Below are positions 16,514 through 25,183 of a DNA stretch of 64,000 nucleotides, piece by piece. Position numbers and translations under genes: made by a program. The number at the start of each line of letters is the position of its first letter. The stretch's first letter is position 1. The DNA is taken from the NCBI GenBank assembly GCA_023229685.1, contig JALNYT010000001.1, positions 1-64,000 on the forward strand, read 5' to 3'. The notes under the pieces are model-generated. The model did not search any database. It saw only the letters and a list, made by a program, of their open reading frames with translations, and was not told the origin of the DNA. The DNA is from Sulfuritalea sp. Lineage in GTDB: Bacteria > Pseudomonadota > Gammaproteobacteria > Burkholderiales > Rhodocyclaceae.

Positions 16514-18097
16514 GTGAGCGTACACGCAGCCTTGCGCGGCAACGCGCAAACCCTCTTCGAACGCATCGAGAACTTTTTCGATGCCTCGTTTGGCGGCGCC
16601 GACAATCCGCTGCGTCATCTGGGTGCCCTGGGCCTGTATTTCCTCTGGATACTGGTTGCCACCGGGCTTTATCTCTACACGGTGCTGGATACCAGCATCG
16701 AAGGCGTCTACAGCTCGATCGGCTATCTGTCACAACAGCAGTGGTACCTGGGAGGCATCCTGCGCAGCCTGCATCGCTATGCCTCCGACGCCTTCGTCCT
16801 GGTCATGATGCTGCATCTGGTGCGCGAGTGGGCCTATGGTCGCTACTACGGTTTCCGTCTGTATTCGTGGGTCACCGGCGTGCCGCTGATCTGGCTGGCG
16901 TATATCTCCGGCATCGGCGGCTACTGGATCGTCTGGGATCGCCTGGCGCAGTTCTCCGCCATCGCCACCACGGAACTGCTGGACTGGCTGCCCTTTTTCA
17001 ACGAGCCGACGGCACGCAATTTTCTTGCGCCAGACTCGATCAGCGACCGCTTTTTCACCGTGCTGGTGTTCATCCACATCGGTGTCCCGCTGATGTTGAT
17101 CCTCGGTCTGTGGGCCCATGTCAATCGCATCAGCCGGGTGGATTACCTGCCTTCGCGGCGGCTGATGCTGGGAATTCTGGCCAGCTTTCTGGCCTTGGCC
17201 GTAATCAAGCCGGCACTGAGCGGAGCGCCCGCCAACCTGGCCCTGGTGCCTGCCGATCTGCCACTGGACTGGTTCATCCTGTTCATCCATCCGCTGACCG
17301 ACATCACCTCCCCTGCGGCAGTGTGGACGCTGATATTCGGCGCCACGATCCTGCTCTTCGCCCTGCCTTTTCTGCCTCATCCAAAGGCCCAGCCGATCGC
17401 CCTGGTCGACGCGGCCAACTGCAACGGTTGCAGTCGCTGCCACGCCGATTGCCCGTATGAGGCAATCACCATGGCGGTGCATCCCGACAAGCCGGGCCAC
17501 AAAATCGCCCTGGTCGATCGCGACCTGTGTGCCAGTTGCGGTATTTGCGCCGGTTCGTGCCCCTCATCAACGCCCTTCCGCAGCCAGGAGAAACTGATGA
17601 CGGGCATCGACATGCCGCAGCAACCGGTCGACGCCATGCGCCAGCAGCTCGAAACCGAGCTGGGAAGGCTCCGGATGCAACCCGCCGGCACCACTCAGCT
17701 TGTGGTTTTCGGCTGCGACAAGGGCGCCGATGTGCGTGGCCTGGCGAGCGCGAACACGGCGGCCATCAGCCTGCTGTGCACCGGTATGCTGCCACCTTCC
17801 TTCATCGAATATGCGCTGCGCAGCGGTGTCGATGGCATCATGGTCACCGGCTGTCGCGAGGGCGGCTGCGATTTTCGCCTCGGCATGCAATGGACACAAG
17901 AGCGTCTTGCCCACCAGCGCGAACCTCATTTGCGCAGCCTGGTACCGCAGGATCGGCTACGTCTGGTTTTTGCATCCCGCAACGAGAACAAACAACTGGC
18001 CGCTGCCGCAAACGAATTCAGAACCCAACTCGAAACCCGGATGGTCACCAGCAGCAAACCACCCGCATATTCCCGGAGAACATTACATCATGCCTAA
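16514..18097 (+). CDS. Fusion: cytochrome b (b6-like) - 2x[4Fe-4S] ferredoxin - MvhD-like domain
   Basis: A 527-residue three-part protein. Residues 1-285 are a cytochrome b N-terminal domain with both heme pairs intact and correctly spaced: His87/His101 and His188/His202, each 14 apart. Residues 300-352 hold two ferredoxin motifs, CNGCSRCHADCP and CASCGICAGSCP. Residues ~392-500 resemble the MvhD/hydrogenase Fe-S subunit (VFGCDKG at 401, then MVTGCREGGCDFR), a domain that links heterodisulfide reductase-type enzymes to electron donors. A membrane diheme cytochrome joined to cytoplasmic Fe-S domains suggests quinone-linked electron transfer with a soluble partner. Start is GTG at 16514; the ribosome binding site is weak. 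Its stop overlaps the next gene by 8 bases. No described complex with this architecture is known to me. Confidence 0.8.
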   Translation: MSVHAALRGNAQTLFERIENFFDASFGGADNPLRHLGALGLYFLWILVATGLYLYTVLDTSIEGVYSSIGYLSQQQWYLGGILRSLHRYASDAFVLVMMLHLVREWAYGRYYGFRLYSWVTGVPLIWLAYISGIGGYWIVWDRLAQFSAIATTELLDWLPFFNEPTARNFLAPDSISDRFFTVLVFIHIGVPLMLILGLWAHVNRISRVDYLPSRRLMLGILASFLALAVIKPALSGAPANLALVPADLPLDWFILFIHPLTDITSPAAVWTLIFGATILLFALPFLPHPKAQPIALVDAANCNGCSRCHADCPYEAITMAVHPDKPGHKIALVDRDLCASCGICAGSCPSSTPFRSQEKLMTGIDMPQQPVDAMRQQLETELGRLRMQPAGTTQLVVFGCDKGADVRGLASANTAAISLLCTGMLPPSFIEYALRSGVDGIMVTGCREGGCDFRLGMQWTQERLAHQREPHLRSLVPQDRLRLVFASRNENKQLAAAANEFRTQLETRMVTSSKPPAYSRRTLHHA

Positions 18098-18587
18098 ACC
18101 CGCCGCCATCGTCGGCCAGATCATTCTTTATGGCGCCTTCGCCGCCTTCATCGGCTACTTCGCCACCGCGCCTACCTACAAGCAGATACCGGACGACGCG
18201 GCCCTGATCAAGCTGTCGATGAGTCACCTGGGCGGACGCGAGTGTCGCCAGCGCACAGCCGAAGAACTGGCCAAGATGCCTCCCAACATGCGCGCTCCGC
18301 TCGACTGCCCACGCGGGCGTTCCGACATCAAGCTGCAACTTGAGCTCGACGGCAAGCCGATGTTCGAAACCGTGATGCATCCCACGGGACTTTCGAAGGA
18401 TGGTGTCTCAACGGTTTATAAGCGTTTCGAAATCAAGGCCGGGACCTACCAGCTCGCCGTGAAAATGAATGACAACCTGGTCAACCCCGGCTTCAATTAC
18501 GTCAAGGAAGCACAAGTCACGCTGAAGCCGGCGCAGGTGCTGGTGATCGACTTCAATCCGGACAAAGGCGGTCTGTTTTTCCAATAA
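18090..18587 (+). CDS. Membrane-anchored protein of unknown function between the two cytochrome b fusions
   Basis: A 165-residue protein with an N-terminal membrane helix (about residues 8-26) and a ~135-residue domain expected outside the cytoplasm. That domain has two Cys (in GRECRQ and LDCPRG) and a beta-rich C-terminal half ending in DFNPDKGGLFFQ. No family recognised. ATG at 18090 is chosen because it overlaps the upstream stop by 8 bases and has a GGAG-type site; a much longer frame open upstream is antisense-like overlap with the fusion gene. Coupling to both neighbours implies it is a subunit of, or assembly factor for, the cytochrome b complex. Confidence 0.7.
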   Translation: MPKPAAIVGQIILYGAFAAFIGYFATAPTYKQIPDDAALIKLSMSHLGGRECRQRTAEELAKMPPNMRAPLDCPRGRSDIKLQLELDGKPMFETVMHPTGLSKDGVSTVYKRFEIKAGTYQLAVKMNDNLVNPGFNYVKEAQVTLKPAQVLVIDFNPDKGGLFFQ

Positions 18588-18650
18588 GAGCCACCGGACA
18601 ATCACGAGCACACCGAACCCAACCCCCATCCTTCTGCGCGGATAAAGACA

Positions 18651-20564
18651 ATGCTGAATCTCCTTCAAAAGCTCGTGCGCTGGTTCTTCATGCGTGCCGA
18701 GAACCTGTTCAACGCCGCCTTCGGTGAAAAGATCAACCCTTTCTACCATCTGGGCACCATCACCTTCTGGCAGTTCTGGCTGCTGGTCGGCACCGGGATT
18801 TATCTCTATGTTTTCGCCGAAACCGGCGTGCACGATGCCTACCAATCCGTGGAGCGCATCACCCACAACCAATGGTGGGCCGGCGGCATCATGCGCAGCG
18901 TGCATCGTTACGCCACGGACGGCATGATCCTGACCATGCTGCTGCACATGCTGCGGCACTTCGCCTATGACCGCTACCGCGGCTTCCGCTGGTTCTCCTG
19001 GGTCACCGGTGTCGCCCTGATCTGGCTGGTGTATATCTCCGGTCTCAACGGCTTCATGCTGGTGTGGGACAAACTCGCTCAATTCGTGGTCGTGGCGATC
19101 GCCGAGTGGTTCGACGTGCTGCCGATGTTCAACGGCACCCTGATCCGCAATTTCATCTATCAGCAAAACGTCACCAGCCGGTTGTTCACGCTGCTGGCCT
19201 TCGTTCACCTCGGCGCGCCACTGATCGCCGGCGTCATCGCCTGGGTACACGTGCAACGGGTGCCGCGCGCCCACATCAACCCGCCGCGATCGATCGCCAT
19301 CGCCTTCACCCTGATGTTCATCGTCCTCGCCCTGGTCAAGCCGGTTGTGAGTCAGGGCGGCGAGGCCGACATGCTGGTGGTGCCCACCAACATCCAGTTG
19401 GACTGGTTCCAGATGCCGGTGTTGGCGCTGGTCTATGTCGTCAACCCGCTTTACCTGTGGTTCGGCATCGTTGGCTTGTCCCTCCTGCTGTTCCTGGCCC
19501 CCTGGCTGCCGCCCAAGCGCATGGGTGCCGGCAAGGCCGAGGCGACGGTGACTTTCCACCCCGACCACAAGACGGTCGCCATCCGCTTCGACGAAACCTT
19601 GCTCGATGCCGGCCTGCGGCAGGAAATCAACCTGCCCTACGAATGCCGCAACGGCGGCTGCGGCCAGTGCAAATGCACCGTACTGAGCGGCAATGTGGAT
19701 CCCGGGCTGTACCAGCCCGCGGCCCTTTCCGCCGAGGAACGCGCGGCAGGCAAGGTGCTGCTGTGCTGCGCCACGGCACTCGGCGATGTCGAGATCGAAT
19801 ATGAAGCGTCGACCGCGCCCAGCGCCATCCGCCAATACACGGCCCATGTGGCGAAGCTGGAAAGGCTTACCCACGACGTCATGCGCGTCCTGCTCAAGCT
19901 GCCGCAAGGGCAACAGATCCCGTTCCGGGCCGGGCAATATCTCAACATCATTCTCGACGATGGCCAGCGCCGTGCCTTCTCCTTCGCCAATCCGCCGCAT
20001 CAACCCGATCTGATCGAACTGCAGATTCGCCTGATGCCGGGCGGCCGCTATACCACGCACGTATTCGAACAGATGAAGGAAGGCGACGCCGTGAAGTTCG
20101 AAGGTCCCCTGGGCGATTTTTCCTTGCGCGAATCGGAGCGGCCGATCGTTTTCGTCGCCGGCGCAACAGGGTTCGCACCGGTCAAGAGCATGGTCGAGGA
20201 TGCCTTCCATCGCGGCCTCAAGCGCCCCATCTATCTGTACTGGGGCGTGCGCAAGCTGGCCGACCTGTACTTGCCCGATCTGCCGCTGGAATGGGCGCGC
20301 GACCACGAGAACTTCCACTTCATCCCCGTGCTTTCCGATGCCGCACCCGAAGACAAGTGGAGCGGTCGCACCGGCCTGGTACACGAAGCCATTCTCGAGG
20401 ATTTCCCCGACCTCAAAGGCCATGAGATCTACGCCTGCGGTTCGGTGAAAATGGTCGAGGCCATCTTCCCGACGCTGAAGAATCAGGGCGCCGAAGAAGG
20501 CATGTGTTTCTCCGATGCGTTCACCATTTCCGGGCGCTCGATGGCATTCCAGCCGAAGCAGTAG
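18651..20564 (+). CDS. Fusion: cytochrome b (b6-like) - [2Fe-2S] ferredoxin - FAD/NAD(P)H reductase
   Basis: A 637-residue protein. Residues 1-290 are a cytochrome b N-terminal domain, with heme ligands His85/His99 and His186/His200 spaced as in bc1/b6f. Residues ~296-385 are a plant-type [2Fe-2S] ferredoxin (Cys332, Cys337, Cys340 and Cys372 or 373). Residues ~393-637 are a ferredoxin-NADP reductase module, with FAD motif RAFSFAN, NAD(P)-ribose motif VAGATGFAPVKSM and a final CFSDAF. The soluble half resembles phenol hydroxylase / CDP-6-deoxy-glucoseen reductases. The fusion could move electrons between NAD(P)H and the quinone pool through hemes b. It is paired with the other cytochrome b fusion upstream, probably the same operon and complex. 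Confidence 0.82.
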   Translation: MLNLLQKLVRWFFMRAENLFNAAFGEKINPFYHLGTITFWQFWLLVGTGIYLYVFAETGVHDAYQSVERITHNQWWAGGIMRSVHRYATDGMILTMLLHMLRHFAYDRYRGFRWFSWVTGVALIWLVYISGLNGFMLVWDKLAQFVVVAIAEWFDVLPMFNGTLIRNFIYQQNVTSRLFTLLAFVHLGAPLIAGVIAWVHVQRVPRAHINPPRSIAIAFTLMFIVLALVKPVVSQGGEADMLVVPTNIQLDWFQMPVLALVYVVNPLYLWFGIVGLSLLLFLAPWLPPKRMGAGKAEATVTFHPDHKTVAIRFDETLLDAGLRQEINLPYECRNGGCGQCKCTVLSGNVDPGLYQPAALSAEERAAGKVLLCCATALGDVEIEYEASTAPSAIRQYTAHVAKLERLTHDVMRVLLKLPQGQQIPFRAGQYLNIILDDGQRRAFSFANPPHQPDLIELQIRLMPGGRYTTHVFEQMKEGDAVKFEGPLGDFSLRESERPIVFVAGATGFAPVKSMVEDAFHRGLKRPIYLYWGVRKLADLYLPDLPLEWARDHENFHFIPVLSDAAPEDKWSGRTGLVHEAILEDFPDLKGHEIYACGSVKMVEAIFPTLKNQGAEEGMCFSDAFTISGRSMAFQPKQ

Positions 20565-20575
20565 GCAGGCAACCC

Positions 20576-20617
20576 AGCAAGCCCGACTCGCCTCAGGCGG
20601 GCCGGGTTTGCTGTTTT
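20576..20617 (+). terminator. Intrinsic terminator after the cytochrome b fusion operon
   Basis: A ten-base stem agcaagcccg / cgggtttgct (one G-U pair) encloses a smaller cgcc/ggcg stem, and is followed by gttttg. It ends the 16.5-20.6 kb transcription unit. Confidence 0.75.
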
Positions 20618-20714
20618 GTCGGCCATGCGGCTCACATTTGACAGGTGGCGGGAGGCGCATCGATACTTCGGGCCATGCAGCTCACTGATCGACACTCCTT
20701 GCGCCGGATACACC

Positions 20715-22133
20715 ATGAAGCAGCGTAGGACACTCAAGCCTCTGCCGAGGCCCATGACCAGGGCGGCGGCAGAAGCCATTGCTGTCAAGTTGCAGACCGC
20801 ACTTGCCATGCACCAGCAAGGCCAACTGGATCTGGCGGAGACGTTGTACAGGGAGATATTGCAGTCACAACCCTTGCACTTCGATGCGCTGCAATTGTTG
20901 GCAACCATTGCTGCACAACAGGGAAATTCCCCGATGGCCGTCGAGTTGTTCGAGCGGGCGCTCATGGTCAAGCCGGACTATGCACCGGCGCTGAGCAACC
21001 GCGGCACCGCATTGCTTGAACTGCAGCGCCCGGAGGAAGCGCTCGAGAGCTTTGACCGGGCGCTCAAGATCAAGCCCGACTATGCACTCGCACTCCACGG
21101 CCGCGGCAACACCTTGCGCGAGCTGCAGCGCTATGAAGAGGCGCTGGAGAGCTATGGCCGCGCCCTCGAGATCAAACCGGACTATGCGGAGGTGCATTGG
21201 AATGAGAGCCTGTGCAGACTGTTGCTGGGGGACTTCGATCTTGGATGGCGCAAGTACGAATGGCGATGGAAGCATGGACCGTCGCTGAGCGCCGTTAGAA
21301 GCTTTGCACAGCCACTTTGGCTGGGCGAAGTCCCGCTGGCCGGGAAAACCATCCTGCTGCACGCCGAGCACGGCTTTGGCGACACCCTGCAATTCTGCCG
21401 CTATGCGCAGCTCGTAGCGGCCCGGGGCGCCCGCGTCGTGCTTGAAGTCCCTCCTGCGCTCAAATCGCTGTGTCAAACACTGGCGGGGGTGGATACCCTG
21501 CTCGATTACACCGAAGGCCTGCCGCCATTCGATTTTCAGACGCCGCTCATGAGTCTGCCGCTGGCGTTCGGCACCCGGCTTGACTCGATTCCCGCCGATG
21601 TGCCCTACCTGCATTCCGATCCGCAAAAAGTTGCCGCATGGCATGCTTTGCTAGGGCCGCGCAACAAGCCTCGCGTCGGCCTCGTCTGGGGCGGCAGCCC
21701 AGCACACGGAAACGACCGCAACCGTTCGCTGCCGCTCGCCCTGCTTGCCGATCTCATCGGCGACGCCGGCGAATTCATCTGCCTGCAAAAAGAGTTTCGC
21801 AAAGAAGACGAGCTGTTCGTTCGCCAGCACTCCAACATTCGCGTCTTCAGCGAACGACTCCGGGATTTTGCCGACACCGCGGCGCTCATCGAGACCCTCG
21901 ATCTGGTCATCACGGTCGATACGAGCGTTGCGCACCTCGCGGGTGCGCTGGGCAAACCCGTGTGGGTCCTGCTTCCCTTCGCCCCCGACTTTCGCTGGCT
22001 GCTGGAACGCGAGGACAGCCCCTGGTACCCGACTGCAAGGCTGTTCCGGCAGTCTCAGTTCGGGCAGTGGGCGCCGGTACTGGCGGAGGTGCGAAAGGCA
22101 CTCGCCGCAAGATTCAACGATGGAAGTGCATAA
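20715..22133 (+). CDS. TPR protein with glycosyltransferase-family-9-like C-terminal domain
   Basis: A 472-residue protein. Residues ~15-160 contain three to four tetratricopeptide repeats (NRGTALLELQRPEEALESF and close copies). Residues ~200-460 resemble heptosyltransferase-like GT-B domains: HAEHGFGDTLQFCRY near the start and ITVDTSVAHLAGALGKPVWVLLP near the end. Such TPR-GT proteins are often linked to glycosylation of flagellin, pili or surface proteins, but the acceptor is not evident here. ATG at 20715 fits the beginning of homology; an upstream frame from 20616 is dominated by atypical sequence. Monocistronic between two terminator-like regions. Confidence 0.75.
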   Translation: MKQRRTLKPLPRPMTRAAAEAIAVKLQTALAMHQQGQLDLAETLYREILQSQPLHFDALQLLATIAAQQGNSPMAVELFERALMVKPDYAPALSNRGTALLELQRPEEALESFDRALKIKPDYALALHGRGNTLRELQRYEEALESYGRALEIKPDYAEVHWNESLCRLLLGDFDLGWRKYEWRWKHGPSLSAVRSFAQPLWLGEVPLAGKTILLHAEHGFGDTLQFCRYAQLVAARGARVVLEVPPALKSLCQTLAGVDTLLDYTEGLPPFDFQTPLMSLPLAFGTRLDSIPADVPYLHSDPQKVAAWHALLGPRNKPRVGLVWGGSPAHGNDRNRSLPLALLADLIGDAGEFICLQKEFRKEDELFVRQHSNIRVFSERLRDFADTAALIETLDLVITVDTSVAHLAGALGKPVWVLLPFAPDFRWLLEREDSPWYPTARLFRQSQFGQWAPVLAEVRKALAARFNDGSA

Positions 22134-22236
22134 ATCCTTGTCAGGCGTCTGACACCTGGGCACATTCGCGTGGCCTGCAGTCCCAATTCATTGACGCAAA
22201 ATTCCGGCCCCAGATATTTCTCTTGTTTCCGCTCGC

Positions 22237-23505
22237 CTAGCGCCCGAAAATGCCTTTCAATAATTCAATAGGTTCCGGAAGCGTTGGCACGGTCTGGCTT
22301 TCTTCGCTCTGACCTTTGTTTCGATCGGGGCGCGCTTCACGCGATGTTCCCGAGCGACCTGCCATACCCTGTGCCGACATCCCGAGCATGCCATTGGTGA
22401 CGGCCTTGACGCGTACCTTGACCGCCCACACCGGCTCCCATTTGACCTTCGGATTCTTGGGCCGTGGCGGATGCGCCAGATTCAACTCGTCGCCATAGGC
22501 AATCAAGCGCAGCATGCCGCCGTGCTCGCCGAAAATGCCCTTGGGAACCGTGCAACTGGTGGTATTCGGCATCAGCAGTACCTTTTCCTTGAGCCAGCGA
22601 TCGACTGCGGCATTGGTCTGATAGTCCATCAGTCCAAAACCGGTATCCGCCAATTCGCTTGAACTCCACATCACCATATCTTCCTTGCCATTGCTGCCCA
22701 TGGCCGAAACGAAGTAGGCGCGCGCGGTGGAAATCGAATTCCAGCTCAGATCGGTGGCACCGTTCTTGTCGGCTTGTTCCAGCGACAATGGCGGCATCAG
22801 ATCCTGTGCCGCGGGTATCTGGAAGCGGAAGCCGTCGGGGATGCCCTTGCCGGAATACGCATGCTCGCCAAGCAGCGAAGCGTCGGCCGGTACCATCCGG
22901 CTATCGTCCGGATTGGGCCACACCGGGCGACCGGCGGCGCTATGAGCGCCGCGCTGGGTTGCACTGCGCGCGACAAAAAACTTGGCGTAATCACCAGGAG
23001 TCGCAGTCGCCATGTCGAGAATCTTCGGCTGCCCCGGGCGAATCTCATTGCCGCAACCCCAGTAGAGAAGCATGCGCCCCTTGGGCTTTTCATGGGGCTC
23101 TCGAGTTACTTCCTCGTCATCGCGCGGGGCCGGCGGAGCGTTCTTCGGTGTCTTCAATGCAAGGGCCGGACTCAGAAACCCTGCCGGCACCGCCTGCGTC
23201 GCCTCGTCGAGACTTTGGTTGGCACGCGCTCGAACAGTGACATCCACCCAGCGTCCGGCGCTCATGGTGCGAGTGTTGCCGAAAGTATTGGCGCCAGCGC
23301 TGCCTTTGCCACCGAACATGCCGCCGAGGGCGCCCATCGGGTTGCCGCCCATCGGCATACCCATCCCGGAAAATGTGGCAATGTCGATCCAGGCTTGCGC
23401 CTCGGGTGCTGCCACTTCCTGCGCAGCATAGACGACCGGAATATTGAGCAGGATCGAGACAACTGCTGCGGTCACTAAACGATTCTTGCTTGGCACTGGC
23501 TTCAC
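22237..23505 (-). CDS. Exported protein of unknown function with Gly/Met-rich segment
   Basis: A 422-residue protein with a Sec signal peptide (hydrophobic residues 9-27, cleavage near VYAAQ). It is followed by a Gly/Met-rich stretch (GMGMPMGGNPMGALGGMFGG, residues 48-67), then a conserved-looking domain containing KGRMLLYWGCGNEIRPGQP and a final region with SCTVPKGIF. Four Cys in the mature part could be exposed to the periplasm. No family recognised. It has its own promoter region and no operon partner; the next gene on the same strand begins over 100 bases upstream. Confidence 0.7.
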   Translation of the reverse strand: MKPVPSKNRLVTAAVVSILLNIPVVYAAQEVAAPEAQAWIDIATFSGMGMPMGGNPMGALGGMFGGKGSAGANTFGNTRTMSAGRWVDVTVRARANQSLDEATQAVPAGFLSPALALKTPKNAPPAPRDDEEVTREPHEKPKGRMLLYWGCGNEIRPGQPKILDMATATPGDYAKFFVARSATQRGAHSAAGRPVWPNPDDSRMVPADASLLGEHAYSGKGIPDGFRFQIPAAQDLMPPLSLEQADKNGATDLSWNSISTARAYFVSAMGSNGKEDMVMWSSSELADTGFGLMDYQTNAAVDRWLKEKVLLMPNTTSCTVPKGIFGEHGGMLRLIAYGDELNLAHPPRPKNPKVKWEPVWAVKVRVKAVTNGMLGMSAQGMAGRSGTSREARPDRNKGQSEESQTVPTLPEPIELLKGIFGR

Positions 23506-23624
23506 CTTGTGTCCTCCTTATGTCGGAGAAATCATACTCCCAGAAGAACCTGTTAGCCCATGGTCTCTGCCAAGGGCGATGTGCTTGCGCTGGCCACAAA
23601 GGCCTCGGTGGGAGGCAGGTCGAA

Positions 23625-24038
23625 TTACCGGTTCGCCGGCACCAGGTCGACAGTTCTGGTGAAAACGTCTTCCAGCATTTCACGGGCCTTGCCGAAGTCC
23701 AGCACGGCTTCCTCGTAGGCATCCCGCGCCAGGGAATAGGCTTCCACCAGTTCGGTGTTGATGCCTTCGCCATGCAGGCGCCGGTAGAGTGCCTGGCATT
23801 CCTCGAACAGGCGATCCGCCAGCAGGCGACGGCGCATGTAGATGCGCGCGCCTTCCTGTGGCCACGGGCCCATCTCGGCGTAGCTCGGCACGCGCGCGCG
23901 CTGCACGGTGGCGAAGTCTCCCCGCAGCAGTTCCCACATGCCCGCCCAGTCAGGCGCCGCATCGCCGAACGGCGTGTAACCGAAGCGCCTGAGTTCGGCG
24001 ATCTCGCCGTCGATCAACTGCTGGGGAGAACCAGGCAT
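23625..24038 (-). CDS. Small protein of unknown function coupled to PaaA-like gene
   Basis: A 137-residue helical, charged protein (MPGSPQQLIDGEIAELRRFG...) ending in DLVPANR. It starts at ATG 24038, only four bases after the stop of the PaaA-like gene, so they are surely co-transcribed. An in-frame start 22 codons earlier would overlap the upstream gene and is less likely. It does not resemble PaaB, PaaD or PaaE. It may be a small subunit or assembly partner of the diiron protein. Confidence 0.65.
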   Translation of the reverse strand: MPGSPQQLIDGEIAELRRFGYTPFGDAAPDWAGMWELLRGDFATVQRARVPSYAEMGPWPQEGARIYMRRRLLADRLFEECQALYRRLHGEGINTELVEAYSLARDAYEEAVLDFGKAREMLEDVFTRTVDLVPANR

Positions 24039-24042
24039 GGAA

Positions 24043-24849
24043 TCAGGCGGCCAGCGGATGTTCGGCTTCGTAACCCATGCGCATGTCGTAGTCGGCTTCG
24101 ACACCGGTGGGCATGATCAGGCCGACGTCCTTGAGACGGGAATCGAGCAACTCCAGATATTCGGTCTGCAGTTCCTCGGGCTTTTTCACCTTGATGCCGT
24201 ACTCGTAATAGATGTCGAACATCTGCGACTTCTCGCCGCCGGCTGAGGGGCGACCGTAAAAACCCAGGCCCATCTGCATGAACTTCGGAATACGCTGCTG
24301 CATGAATTCGCGGGTCTTCTCGCCGCCGAATTCGATGCAGCGCTTCGACGCCCAGACGCCAAAGGCAAGATGGCCGTACTCCTCCTTGTGGATGCGCACA
24401 TTGACGCGTGCCCAGGGCAGGTAGGAGCAGTCGCGATACTGGCCGAGGAAAGCCACGGCAGCCGGCGTGACCACGGTCGAGAACAAAGCGACATCCTCCC
24501 AGCACTCGAAGAACTTGGACCAGTTTTCCTTGCGGAAGCCGTTGATCACGTTCACCTTTTTCGGATCAGGATTCTCCGGATTATGGGAAAGCTCGTAGAG
24601 GCGAGCATCGACATCGACGCCCAGTTCCTGCAGCAGGTTCCACACATAGAACGCGTGCCCCATCTCCTCGAACACTTTCTTGGACAGGCGATAGGCCTCT
24701 TCCGGACGCGTCGCGTAGCGATGGTTTTCGGCCACGCGCTGGCCACCGGCGTATTCGGAGTCGGCCTGGAAGGACATCAGGTTGATCAAAGCCTTCTTGT
24801 AGTCCTCGGGCAGAACATCGCCCTTGTCGTATGTCTTGAACGTCCTCAT
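24043..24849 (-). CDS. Phenylacetic acid catabolic (PaaA/PaaC)-family ferritin-like diiron protein
   Basis: A 268-residue ferritin-like protein related to the phenylacetyl-CoA epoxidase subunits. The two ExxH signatures of a carboxylate-bridged diiron site are visible: Glu62-x-x-His65 (EEMGHAF) and Glu157-x-x-His160 (KEEYGHLAF). Additional candidate ligands are Glu32 and Glu118/Asp119. It is shorter than PaaA (about 310-330), and no paaB, C, D, E or K is nearby, so it is not the standard pathway. The adjacent divergent paaX-like regulator and the adrenodoxin-type reductase suggest a separate oxygenase with its own electron supply. Substrate unknown. Confidence 0.8.
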   Translation of the reverse strand: MRTFKTYDKGDVLPEDYKKALINLMSFQADSEYAGGQRVAENHRYATRPEEAYRLSKKVFEEMGHAFYVWNLLQELGVDVDARLYELSHNPENPDPKKVNVINGFRKENWSKFFECWEDVALFSTVVTPAAVAFLGQYRDCSYLPWARVNVRIHKEEYGHLAFGVWASKRCIEFGGEKTREFMQQRIPKFMQMGLGFYGRPSAGGEKSQMFDIYYEYGIKVKKPEELQTEYLELLDSRLKDVGLIMPTGVEADYDMRMGYEAEHPLAA

Positions 24850-25183
24850 TTCAGCTCTCCAGAAAATTCCAGCGCTAACAGGTGTCCTCGCAGAATCGCT
24901 CCAAATGACTGCAGGACTTTGAATCCGCGACGCATCATGAATATTTGCGATACATATTAATTGCTTATGTATAATAATAGTGTATCACTTAGTGACTGTC
25001 AATTTCTTTTTGATATCTCAACAAATATCTCTTTATCTATTGTTTTTCCAGCTTTTTTATAGTCTTTTGCAAAGCAACCGTCTATTACTGGGAAGCCGTC
25101 CCGCTACGCGAGGCGACAACGTGTTACATAATAATGATCTCAGTGGTATCATTTGAACCATCTATTCAGGGAAGGTTCCGGAC
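24850..25183. promoter_or_regulatory. AT-rich divergent promoter region between diiron gene and paaX-like gene
   Basis: A 334-base gap, much more AT-rich than its surroundings around 24945-25075. It contains a perfect dyad tcac-tta-gtga (24985-24995) within tgtatcacttagtg, and a related ggtatcatttga near 25144 just upstream of the paaX-like start; a TATAAT-like box lies near 24970. The two similar gtatca sites are candidate operators for the PaaX-like repressor. No gene is seen. Confidence 0.5.

Noticed and set aside
18408..20660. Long open frame on the minus strand opposite the cytochrome b-reductase fusion
   Set aside because: It is antisense to a gene with full motifs, has a His/Gln/Asp-rich composition typical of reverse-strand GC-rich shadows, and no family similarity.
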